Assembly: GCF_017832975.1 (NCBI RefSeq)
Contig: NZ_JAFIBI010000001.1
Location: 3,968,001 to 4,032,000 of the forward strand
Direction: 5' to 3'
Source: Arthrobacter sp. PvP023
GTDB taxonomy: Bacteria > Actinomycetota > Actinomycetes > Actinomycetales > Micrococcaceae
Length of the DNA: 64,000 nt
Shown: piece after piece, positions 50,062-59,948 of the stretch
Position numbering within the stretch: the first letter of the stretch is position 1
Layout: the number at the start of each line of letters is the position of its first letter
Program-made: the position numbers and the translations under genes
Notes under the pieces: generated by a model
Databases searched by the model: none
Told to the model about the DNA's origin: nothing
The model's input: only the letters and a program-made list of their open reading frames with translations

Positions 50062-50796
50062 CTAGGCGGGCCGCAGCGAGGTGATCATCTTCTTGAGGTT
50101 CTTGTACTCCTGGGTGCCCATATACACCTCGGGCGTATCCACATGCATCTCGTTGCCGGGAGTGGTGTCGAAGGGGTCATACACGCCGCCGAACATCGCC
50201 CCGCTGGGCGGCCAGTTGAAGAAATGGAAGATGGGGCACGCTTCCGTTCCGGTGGGTTCAGGCGCGGTTGTGATGCCGTACGCGAACACGGTCATCAGCT
50301 TGGGATCCGTGGCGGCAGTGTCCGTCCGGGTCTCGAACGTGTACCGGGGCACGGTGCCGTTCTGTTCCAGCGCCGGAAGCGGCTGCGACTCATAGACGCC
50401 GAACGGCTGTTTCACCGTGCACTCGGAGCCGGTGACCATGTTCGTCCGGAGCGATGCCAGGTTTTTGCCGTTGGCGTTGGTGATTTTCACGAACACGCCC
50501 CCGGCAGCTGCTTCTCCGGCCGCGTCGGTGATCTTCCACTCCTCCGGATAATCGAACGTCAGTCCGTCGGCGGTGGTGTAGGTCTTCCAACCCGCTTCGG
50601 GATTCGAGGTGGCTGAGGTTGAGGCGGTGGCGCTCGGCGATGCCGTGGAGGTGGGGGAAGCCGAAGCGGTGGAGGTGGCGGTGGCCTCCGGGGAACCCGT
50701 CGACGGTGACGAGGCCGGAGGGCCGCAGGCTACCAGCAGGAAGGCGAGGCATAGAGCCCCGGAGACTGCGATGGCCGAGGGCGCTGAGCGGTGCAT
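50062..50796 (-). CDS. Hypothetical lipoprotein, paralogue B
   Basis: A 244-residue lipoprotein (lipobox FLLVAC, Cys 24) with a shorter Ser/Thr/Ala linker (TSTASASPTSTASPSATAST). The domain reads GWKTYTTADGLTFDYPEEWK, SLRTNMVTGSECTVKQPFGV, IFHFFNWPPSGAMFGGVYDP and QEYKNLKKMITSLRPA. It matches paralogue A motif by motif, so the two arose by tandem duplication. The conserved Cys pairs (GSEC and EACPIFHFF) suggest a disulfide. CAGGAG precedes the ATG. A strong terminator separates it from paralogue A, so each gene has its own transcript. Confidence 0.8.
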   Translation of the reverse strand: MHRSAPSAIAVSGALCLAFLLVACGPPASSPSTGSPEATATSTASASPTSTASPSATASTSATSNPEAGWKTYTTADGLTFDYPEEWKITDAAGEAAAGGVFVKITNANGKNLASLRTNMVTGSECTVKQPFGVYESQPLPALEQNGTVPRYTFETRTDTAATDPKLMTVFAYGITTAPEPTGTEACPIFHFFNWPPSGAMFGGVYDPFDTTPGNEMHVDTPEVYMGTQEYKNLKKMITSLRPA

Positions 50797-50956
50797 CTGT
50801 TCTCCTGAATTTCATGAGACCGCGAATAATCCCTCAATTGTGGACCGCTGCCCGGCTCCGACCCAGCAATAAATCCAATCGATGTCCAAATGTTATCGGC
50901 ACGCCTGCGGCCGGCTGGATTTCGGTGGTTCCCGGAAGCTTGATAGAGCTTAACCA

Positions 50957-52192
50957 ATGCAAGAATTCCTCAACCCGGCAATGCCCTTCCTGGCCATGGC
51001 GCTCGCGGTAGCAGCAGGCTTGGTCCTGTCCTGGCTGATCCGCAAGACTGTCCTCCGGCTCAACCGCCGCCGCCCCGAACTCCACGCCACCTCGCGCGTG
51101 GCACGGCTTCCGTTGCGCCTGGCCCTCTGCCTGATCGGCGTCCGCGTCGCGCTGGTGCTGACCACCGACGACGGCGGGTGGCGGTCCGCCGTCGACCATC
51201 TCCTGCTGATCGCCCTCATAGGCACCCTGGCCTGGCTCGCCGTCGCGGTGCTGCTGATCGTGGAGGCACTGGTGCTCAGCCGCTACAGCGTGGACGTGGC
51301 GGACAACCGCCGGGCCCGGCGCCTGCGGACCCAGATGATCCTGGCACGCCGGATCGGCGTGGCCCTCATCGTGGTGCTGGCGGCAGGCAGCGTGATGCTG
51401 ACCTTCCCCGCCATTCAGGCCCTCGGCGCCGGGCTGCTTGCCTCCGCCGGCGTGATCTCCATCGTGGCGGGCCTGGCCGCCCAGACATCGCTGGTGAACG
51501 TGTTCGCAGGCATGCAACTGGCCTTCACCGACGCAATCCGGGTGGACGACGTCGTGGTGGTCCAGAAGGAGTGGGGCCGGATCGAGGAGATCACCCTGAC
51601 CTACGTGGTGGTCCACATCTGGGACGACCGCAGGCTGATCCTGCCTTCCACATACTTCACCACCACGCCGTTCGAGAACTGGACCCGCCGCCAGTCCGAG
51701 GTGATGGGCACCGTGGAGTTCGACCTGGACTGGCGGGCGCCCATAGAGGACATGCGCACCGAGCTCCGAACGGTGCTGGACGGAACGGACCTGTGGGACG
51801 GCCGCGTGGGCATCCTGCAGATCACGGATGCCACCAACGGCTACGTCCGGGTGCGGATCCTGGTGAGCGCCGCGGACAGCGCCGCCCTCTTCGACCTGCG
51901 CTGCCTCATCCGCGAAGCCATGGTGACCTTCCTGCAGCAGGGCCATCCGGAGTCTCTGCCGCACGTGCGGTGGGAGCCGGTGCATCCCGCGCCCTCCCGC
52001 GAGGCTCCCCGGCAAGCCGCCGTGGAGTCCGTTGACCAGGGGCACCCGGGGCACGCCCGCCCGCAGTCCGGCCCGCAGGACTCCCAACTCTTCACCGGCT
52101 CCGTAGAAGCGATCGAGCGGTCCCGCGCATTCACCGGCCCCGGCGAGGAAGTCTTCGAAGACCGCGACAAGACGCTCTCCGCACGGAACTAG
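50957..52192 (+). CDS. Mechanosensitive ion channel family protein (MscS-like)
   Basis: A 411-residue MscS-type channel. Four membrane helices occupy the first 170 residues (MPFLAMALAVAAGLVLSWLI, LPLRLALCLIGVRVALVLTT, LLIALIGTLAWLAVAVLLIV, IGVALIVVLAAGSVMLTFPA). The pore helix is ALGAGLLASAGVISIVAGLA followed by AQTSLVNVFAGMQLAFTDAI, and the beta domain is VDDVVVVQKEWGRIEEITLT with a TTPFENWTRR end. It should release osmolytes on hypo-osmotic shock. The C-terminal 80 residues are a hydrophilic, probably disordered tail. TAGAGC 7 nt before the ATG suggests a leaderless start. Confidence 0.92.
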   Translation: MQEFLNPAMPFLAMALAVAAGLVLSWLIRKTVLRLNRRRPELHATSRVARLPLRLALCLIGVRVALVLTTDDGGWRSAVDHLLLIALIGTLAWLAVAVLLIVEALVLSRYSVDVADNRRARRLRTQMILARRIGVALIVVLAAGSVMLTFPAIQALGAGLLASAGVISIVAGLAAQTSLVNVFAGMQLAFTDAIRVDDVVVVQKEWGRIEEITLTYVVVHIWDDRRLILPSTYFTTTPFENWTRRQSEVMGTVEFDLDWRAPIEDMRTELRTVLDGTDLWDGRVGILQITDATNGYVRVRILVSAADSAALFDLRCLIREAMVTFLQQGHPESLPHVRWEPVHPAPSREAPRQAAVESVDQGHPGHARPQSGPQDSQLFTGSVEAIERSRAFTGPGEEVFEDRDKTLSARN

Positions 52193-52279
52193 CAGCCCTT
52201 TCCTGCCCGGCCGATCTGATCAATAATCAAACCGAGCCCCATCATCAGACCCGCCGCAAGCAACTGAGGAGACCAGGCC

Positions 52280-54148
52280 ATGACCACCCACGCGGAGCCC
52301 GCAACGGAACCCCCTGTCAGTCCTGCTGAGGACAACGATGACGAGACAACCACGGACCCCGGCTGGTTTCATAAAGCGGTGGTCTACCAGATCTATCCGC
52401 GCAGCTTTGCGGACTCCGACGGCGACGGCATAGGCGACCTGCCGGGCATCATCAGCAAGCTGGACTACCTGCAGAAGCTGGGGGTGGACGTCGTCTGGCT
52501 CTCCCCCATCTACACCTCCCCGCAGGATGACAACGGCTACGACATCAGCAACTACCGCAACGTGGACCCCATCTTCGGCAGCCTGGCCGATCTGCAGCAA
52601 CTGACCGACGGGCTGCACTCGCGGGGCATGAAACTGGTGATGGACCTGGTGGTCAACCACACCTCGGATGAGCACCCGTGGTTCGTGGAATCACGTTCCT
52701 CCAAGGACAACCCCAAGCGCGACTGGTACTGGTGGCGGCCGCCCCGGCTCAGTCCGGAAGACGGCACGGGCGCAGAACCCAACAACTGGGGCTCCGCGTT
52801 CTCCGGCCCGGCCTGGGAGTTCGACCAGGCCACCGGCGAGTACTACCTGCACCTGTTCTCCCGGAAGCAGCCGGACCTGAACTGGGAAAACCCGGAGGTC
52901 CGCGCCGCCATCTACGACATGATGAACTGGTGGCTGGACCGCGGTGTGGACGGCTTCCGGATGGACGTCATCAACTTCATCTCCAAGGACACCGCCCTGC
53001 CGGACGGGCCAAAGGCTGACGGCATGCTGTTCGGCGACGGCAGCCCGCACTTCATGTCCGGACCCCGGATCCACGAGTTCCTGCACGAAATGCACCTGGA
53101 GGTCTTCGCCGGCCGGGATAAGCCGTTGCTGACCGTGGGCGAGATGCCCGGCGTCACGGTGGAGGACGCCGTCCTGTTCACAGATCCTGCCCGGCGCGAG
53201 GTGGACATGGTGTTCCAGTTCGAGCACGTGGCGCTGGACCAGGAAGACGGCAACAAGTGGCGCCCCAGGAAGCTGCGGCTCACCGACCTGAAGCAGTCCC
53301 TTGGCCGCTGGCAGGAAGCCCTGGCCGAGCGCGGCTGGAACAGCCTCTACTGGGGCAACCACGACCAGGCCCGTGCCGTGTCCCGTTTCGGCGACGACGG
53401 GCAGTACCGCGAGCTTTCGGCCAAGATGCTGGCCGGCATCCTGCACCTGCACCGGGGCACCCCGTACGTGTACCAGGGCGAGGAACTGGGCATGACCAAC
53501 ATGAGCTTCGGGGCCATCAGCGACTACCGCGACATCGAGGTGCTCAACCACCACCGCGAAGCCACCACCCACCTGGGCCACACCGACGCCGACGTCCTGG
53601 CCGCCCTGGCGCCGCTCAACCGGGACAATGCCCGCACCCCGGTGCAGTGGGACGCCACCCGGCATGGCGGGTTCACCACGGGAGCGCCGTGGATCGCGGT
53701 CAACCCGAACACCAGCCACATCAACGCCGCGGAGCAGGAGGAGAACCCGGATTCGGTGTTCAGTTTCTACCGCCAGGTCATCGCCCTGCGCCACGCCGAG
53801 CCCGTGGTGGCGGAAGGTGACTTCACCATGCTGCTGCCCGACGACGAACACGTCTACGCCTTCAGGCGGTCACTGCCAGGGTCAGCGGCCGGTGCGGCTG
53901 CCGGTACGGCTGCGCCGCCGGGGGTGCAGCTGCTGGTGCTGGGCAACTTCTCCGGGGAAGACCGGACCGTGGAGCTCGACGGCGGCGGCTGGGGCGATGC
54001 CGAAACCGGCGCCGACGAACCTGAACTTGGCCACTACCCGGCCGAGCTGATCCTGGGAGACTACCCGTCAGAAGGAGCCGGGACACATGCTGAAATCACG
54101 CTCCGCCCCTGGGAGCTGAAGGTCTTCCGCCGGCAACACAACAACTGA
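52280..54148 (+). CDS. GH13 alpha-glucosidase (oligo-1,6-glucosidase type)
   Basis: A 622-residue cytosolic alpha-amylase-family enzyme. Conserved regions are VVYQIYPRSFADSDGDGIGD, MDLVVNHTSDEHPWF (region I), DGFRMDVINFISKD (region II, nucleophile Asp), LLTVGEMPGVTVEDAV (region III, acid Glu) and LYWGNHDQARAVSRFG (region IV). The QPDLNWENPEVRAAIYDMMN stretch and length fit oligo-1,6-glucosidase / alpha-glucosidase enzymes that clear isomaltose, maltose or sucrose-type sugars. GAGGAGA precedes the ATG at 52280. It forms a unit with the Pro-rich frame 30 bp downstream. A decayed relative lies at 21445. Confidence 0.93.
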   Translation: MTTHAEPATEPPVSPAEDNDDETTTDPGWFHKAVVYQIYPRSFADSDGDGIGDLPGIISKLDYLQKLGVDVVWLSPIYTSPQDDNGYDISNYRNVDPIFGSLADLQQLTDGLHSRGMKLVMDLVVNHTSDEHPWFVESRSSKDNPKRDWYWWRPPRLSPEDGTGAEPNNWGSAFSGPAWEFDQATGEYYLHLFSRKQPDLNWENPEVRAAIYDMMNWWLDRGVDGFRMDVINFISKDTALPDGPKADGMLFGDGSPHFMSGPRIHEFLHEMHLEVFAGRDKPLLTVGEMPGVTVEDAVLFTDPARREVDMVFQFEHVALDQEDGNKWRPRKLRLTDLKQSLGRWQEALAERGWNSLYWGNHDQARAVSRFGDDGQYRELSAKMLAGILHLHRGTPYVYQGEELGMTNMSFGAISDYRDIEVLNHHREATTHLGHTDADVLAALAPLNRDNARTPVQWDATRHGGFTTGAPWIAVNPNTSHINAAEQEENPDSVFSFYRQVIALRHAEPVVAEGDFTMLLPDDEHVYAFRRSLPGSAAGAAAGTAAPPGVQLLVLGNFSGEDRTVELDGGGWGDAETGADEPELGHYPAELILGDYPSEGAGTHAEITLRPWELKVFRRQHNN

Positions 54149-54178
54149 AGCAACACCCAGCGAGGCAAGGAGAGCATC

Positions 54179-54406
54179 ATGACTATTCCACCGCTGCCGG
54201 AGCCGGACCCGTTCCCGCCGGAACCGGGGCCCACCGGACCGCCTGACCCGGACAACCCGTTCCCGCCCAGCAGGCCTGACCCCACGGAGCCGCGCCCGCA
54301 TCCGGGACCGGAACCGTCGCCGGCGCCCGGTCCGCTGCCGATCCCTGACCCGGGGCCCATGCCGCCCGTCCCGCCTGCGCCAAATCCGGACCCCACACGG
54401 TTTTGA
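54179..54406 (+). CDS. Proline-rich 75-residue microprotein
   Basis: A small frame made almost entirely of Pro, Asp, Glu, Gly and Ser (MTIPPLPEPDPFPPEPGPTG through PVPPAPNPDPTRF). It has no signal peptide and no hydrophobic segment, and must be extended or disordered. AAGGAGAG 5 nt before the ATG and its position 30 bp after the GH13 stop indicate genuine translation in the same transcript. The function is unknown; a linker-like or surface-binding role is only a guess. Confidence 0.65.
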   Translation: MTIPPLPEPDPFPPEPGPTGPPDPDNPFPPSRPDPTEPRPHPGPEPSPAPGPLPIPDPGPMPPVPPAPNPDPTRF

Positions 54407-54423
54407 GGTTCGGTTGACGGGCG

Positions 54424-55218
54424 CTAATCGCCGATGCTGTGCAGGAACCGGCGCACTTCGGTGTTGAACGCCTCCGGCGTTTCAGCCGCGACCAAATGCC
54501 CGACGTCGGGAATCACCACAAGTTTTGACCCGGGAATCTGGCGGTGCATCTCTTGCGCCACTGCCAGCGGCGACCGCACGTCTTCTGCCCCGTAGAGCAG
54601 CAGGGTGGGGACGCTGATGGTGGGAAGTACGTCACGGTAGTCTGCATGGCCGCTTGCGCTCAGCATTGCCCGCATGCCGGCGGGGTGGAAGTCGGCCATG
54701 ATGGCACTCGCCTCTTGGACGACGGCGGGATCCGCGCGCTCCGTGAACAACGTGGGCATCCAGACGGGGATGAACTGTTCGGGCGGCTGGTCCAGCTCGG
54801 CGAGTATCTGCGCATACCGGCGCTCGACTTCCTCCGGCGGCAGCGAACCGGCCCAGCCGGCGTATGCCGACACCAGCAGCAGGGAAGCCGCCATGTTGGG
54901 GTGGCCCCGGTACAGCTCCAAGGCGACGCCCGATCCCCAGGACAGGCCGAGGACGTGCGGTTTCCGCGGTGATACCTCGCGGAGGAAGCCCGCGAGCACG
55001 TCACCCAGTTCCCGGCCGGAGAAGTCCGGCGGGGGATCGTCGGACCGGCCGCAGCCCGGAGCGTCCCAGGCTATGACGGTGAACTCGCCGGACAGACCCT
55101 CCAGCTGCCGGCTCCAGACGCGGCTGTCCTCGTAGGCACCATGAAGAAGCACCAGCGGAGGACCCTGGCCCGCACGCTGGTAGCCGATTCGCAGTCCTGA
55201 AATCTCAACGGTGTCCAT
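54424..55218 (-). CDS. Alpha/beta hydrolase
   Basis: A 264-residue alpha/beta-hydrolase. The oxyanion region is PPLVLLHGAYEDSRVW, the nucleophile elbow is PHVLGLSWGSGVALEL (GLSWGSG, Ser), the acid is in TLLLYGAEDVRSPL and the catalytic His is in VVIPDVGHLVAAETPEAFNT. The layout fits small esterases, haloperoxidase-like or lactone hydrolases. AAGGAG precedes the ATG at 55218. It converges with the Pro-rich microprotein gene, 17 bp apart. Confidence 0.9.
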   Translation of the reverse strand: MDTVEISGLRIGYQRAGQGPPLVLLHGAYEDSRVWSRQLEGLSGEFTVIAWDAPGCGRSDDPPPDFSGRELGDVLAGFLREVSPRKPHVLGLSWGSGVALELYRGHPNMAASLLLVSAYAGWAGSLPPEEVERRYAQILAELDQPPEQFIPVWMPTLFTERADPAVVQEASAIMADFHPAGMRAMLSASGHADYRDVLPTISVPTLLLYGAEDVRSPLAVAQEMHRQIPGSKLVVIPDVGHLVAAETPEAFNTEVRRFLHSIGD

Positions 55219-55336
55219 GCCGCACCGCTCCTTAGTGGAGCTGACCCTGATGGCTCTGATTCTAGGCCGATCAGGATCAGCTGCCTACAGGAACAAACCG
55301 CACGCCCTGCCCTGTGCGGAGTCCTGCACAAAGGGG

Positions 55337-56230
55337 TTAGACCAGCGTGATGTCCCGGGTCCGGTGATCGTAGTTGAACGTGATCCGGCCGCCCGGGTGG
55401 TGGAGCTCGTGGTTGGCGCCATCAAATGCACCGAACGCACCGTAGTTCTCGTCCCAGGAGCGGTTGAGCGCGATCTTGAAGCTGTAGTGCCCGGCCGGGA
55501 GGTCCGTGCTGAGCTTCCACAACTGGTCCACTGCATCCAGCTTCATCTGGGCCTCGTCGTACTGCGGAGCCCAGTTTGCCGGTGCTCCCAGCAGCACGTT
55601 GAAGTCGCCGGCGATGGCGACAGCTTCCGGCTGGTCGATCGATTCCACGCTGGGTGCCTCTGCCTGGGTCTCTTCGCCCGCTGGGGCCGGCTTGGCGGCA
55701 GCCTTGCGCGTTCGCACAGCCTTCGCCACGGGTGCCACCGCGTCCTCGATCAGCTCGGCAGCCTTTTCGACCACCTTGGCAGCCTTGGAGGGCGCCTTTT
55801 TCTTGGGTGCAGCCTTCGGAGCCTTTGCGGCAGCGGCTTTCGGGGCCGCAGCCCTAGCGGGAAGCGATGTGGGTACCGGAACGTCGGCGGGAACCGGAGT
55901 TCCTTCCGCGAGTGCGGTGGCGAATGAGTCCGCATCCGGGAATGCCACCGTGGCGCGGAGGCCCTCCTCGGTGATGGTCCAGCCGCTGCGGCCCTTGACG
56001 AGCCAGCCGGCCTTGACGAGCTTGCTCGTGGCGGTGGTGAGTGCTTTGTGTCCCCGGGGAATGCCTCCGCTGAGCAGCTCACTTTCCTTCTCGTTCAGCG
56101 GTACCCGGACCGTGGCCTGGGCCAGGACCGCGCCCGCGCCGAGGGTCTCGCCCGACAGAACGCTTTCCGCGAGGATGTCGAGCACTGATTTGAGTCGAAC
56201 AGTGGTGGTGTCTGCAATAGCCGTGGGCAT
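55337..56230 (-). CDS. Winged-helix / H1-like linker / X25-type starch-binding fusion protein
   Basis: A 297-residue cytosolic protein with three parts. Residues about 1-100 look like a winged helix: VRLKSVLDILAESVLSGETL, KALTTATSKLVKAGWLVKGR and SGWTITEEGLRATVAF. Residues about 120-185 are a histone-H1-like Ala/Lys/Pro linker (APKAAAAKAPKAAPKKKAPS, KAVRTRKAAAKPAPAG). The C-terminus (AIAGDFNVLLGAPANWAPQY, LWKLSTDLPAGHYSFKIALN, RSWDENYGAFGAFDGANHEL) strongly resembles the X25 module of amylopullulanases, which binds alpha-glucan. No catalytic domain is present. The combination suggests a DNA-binding protein that senses or tethers glycogen. The ATG at 56230 matches the natural N-terminus. A GH13 gene lies 1.2 kb away. 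Confidence 0.78.
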   Translation of the reverse strand: MPTAIADTTTVRLKSVLDILAESVLSGETLGAGAVLAQATVRVPLNEKESELLSGGIPRGHKALTTATSKLVKAGWLVKGRSGWTITEEGLRATVAFPDADSFATALAEGTPVPADVPVPTSLPARAAAPKAAAAKAPKAAPKKKAPSKAAKVVEKAAELIEDAVAPVAKAVRTRKAAAKPAPAGEETQAEAPSVESIDQPEAVAIAGDFNVLLGAPANWAPQYDEAQMKLDAVDQLWKLSTDLPAGHYSFKIALNRSWDENYGAFGAFDGANHELHHPGGRITFNYDHRTRDITLV

Positions 56231-56542
56231 ATTTGTCCTTTCGAGCAGGTGATCACTCAGCATTTTGCCAGTGAACTGTAACCGGAGGCGACTATGGGCG
56301 TAAACAACGTGTGTCGTGACCGACTGTGACGCCGAATGCAGCACAAGTGATCCTAGGGTCTCAGCTGCGGGACGAAAACATCGGGACTTTGGGCCCGTTG
56401 ACAAACAAGCGATGCCAAGTGCATCGGACCGCCCGTTGTGGGCCCGGAACGTACCTGCCTATAGTGGCGTCCTGCCGTTAATAAGCAATCTTCCGATGAA
56501 GCCGCACCGCCAGTCCCGCCTTCCTTCGATGAGGAGACCAGC
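56231..56542. other. Intergenic region with a promoter toward the AKR remnant
   Basis: This 312-bp region holds no gene. On the plus strand TTGTGG (56436-56441), an 18-nt spacer and TATAGT (56460-56465) form a good promoter 78 bp before the decayed aldo/keto reductase. The AT-richer left end should contain the promoter of the divergent fusion protein. Confidence 0.45.
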
Positions 56543-57112
56543 ATGGAGACCCGCACGCTTGGCACTTTGACCGTATCTGCCCTTGGACTCGGCTGCATGG
56601 GCATGAGTGAGTTCTATGGCACGGGCGACGACGCCGAGTCCGCCGCCACCATCCAGGCCTTCCTGGACGCGGGCGGAACGCTGCTGGACACGGCAGACAT
56701 GTACGGGCCTTTCACCAATGAGCAGCTGGTGGGCCGGGCCATCGCCGGGCGCCGGGCCGAGGTTGTCCTTGCCACCAAGTTCGGTAATGAGCGCCGGGAG
56801 GATGGCTCGTGGGTCGGCATCAACGGCCGTCCCGAATATGTCCGTGCCGCCTGCGACGCGAGCCTGCAGCGCCCACGCTGTGCACCCGATCACCGCCGTC
56901 CAAACGGAATATTCCCTGTGGGAGCGGGAACCGGAGGCCAAGGTCTTCCCGCTGCTGGCGGAACTGGGCATCGGATTTGTGCCGTACAGCCCGCTGGGAC
57001 GCGGCTTCCTGACCGGCCAGCTGCCCGGGACCTTAGCCGGCTCGATGAGCTGGCCCCTGCCGGGGTGGCGGCGGGAGCACGCTACCCGCACATGGATTCA
57101 ATCGACATGTAG
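56543..57112 (+). pseudogene. Aldo/keto reductase remnant with two internal deletions
   Basis: The start METRTLGTLTVSALGLGCMG, LLDTADMYGPFTNEQLVGRA and VVLATKFGNERREDGSWVGI (catalytic Asp and Tyr present) is a normal AKR N-terminus to about 56872. The next stretch, in another frame, reads HAVHPITAVQTEYSLWEREP and ELGIGFVPYSPLGRGFLTGQ. A final piece back in the first frame, RLDELAPAGVAAGARYPHMD and SIDM, is the C-terminus. About 55 residues (with the catalytic His) and about 90 residues are missing at the two joints. Both ends, the ribosome site (GAGGAG) and the promoter survive, but no functional enzyme can form. Confidence 0.8.
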
Positions 57113-57184
57113 GGCCGGCCCGGCCGCCGCCTACCAACCGAGCCCACCACCAAGGGACACCACCACCGCAATGAAGGAGACACA

Positions 57185-57502
57185 GTGACCGAACTCAATG
57201 AAGAAGACCTGGCCCTGGCCCAATGGAGCCGTCGGCTCACCCACGCGCTGCAGATCCTGGACCTGGAGCTTGACCACGCGCTGATTCGCCGGCTGGCCAA
57301 GGAATCCTCCGAAGCAGTCAACGACGGCGCCGGTCCGATCAGCGCGGTGGTGGTGGGCTACGCGGCAGGGCTTTCCGCTGCCAAGGGGAAGGCAAGCCCC
57401 AGCGAGGCCATCGAGTCGGCCACGGAGGTCGCCCTGAAGTTGTGCGAGCACGGAGCCGACGGCGGCCCGGACAGCGAAGGCTGGAGCGGCACCGCCCAAT
57501 AG
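57185..57502 (+). CDS. DUF6457 family protein, copy 2
   Basis: A 105-residue helical protein paralogous to the product at 46009: LAQWSRRLTHALQILDLELD, ALIRRLAKESSEAVNDGAGP, VVVGYAAGLSAAKG and LCEHGADGGPDSEGWSGTAQ. It starts at GTG 57185 after AAGGAGAC. It converges with the FdhF-like molybdoenzyme gene 19 bp away, the typical neighbourhood of this family, so a molybdopterin or formate-dehydrogenase maturation role is possible. Its stop codon also lies in a short duplication (57488-57525). Confidence 0.85.
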   Translation: MTELNEEDLALAQWSRRLTHALQILDLELDHALIRRLAKESSEAVNDGAGPISAVVVGYAAGLSAAKGKASPSEAIESATEVALKLCEHGADGGPDSEGWSGTAQ

Positions 57503-57521
57503 CTCCGGCGCCGCCCAGTAG

Positions 57522-57525
<4 letters not shown>
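57488..57525 (+). repeat. 19-bp tandem duplication spanning the DUF6457 copy 2 stop
   Basis: GGCACCGCCCAATAGCTCC is followed by GGCGCCGCCCAGTAGCTAC. Each unit contains the stop codon context GCCCARTAG, so a second in-step stop follows the first. The 46351 repeat around the other paralogue has the same nature but a different sequence and period. Confidence 0.7.
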
Positions 57526-59819
<2,294 letters not shown>

Positions 59820-59948
59820 GCTGCGCCCTCCTTGACTCGGACTTGCTGCTCAGTGCTGCTTCGAACTGGTGTCCCCGCGGACAGGACCTGCCCTCAGGAT
59901 TAGCAGTTATGGATGGACGCCGCAACCACCCGCCGGGCCCGCGCCAAC

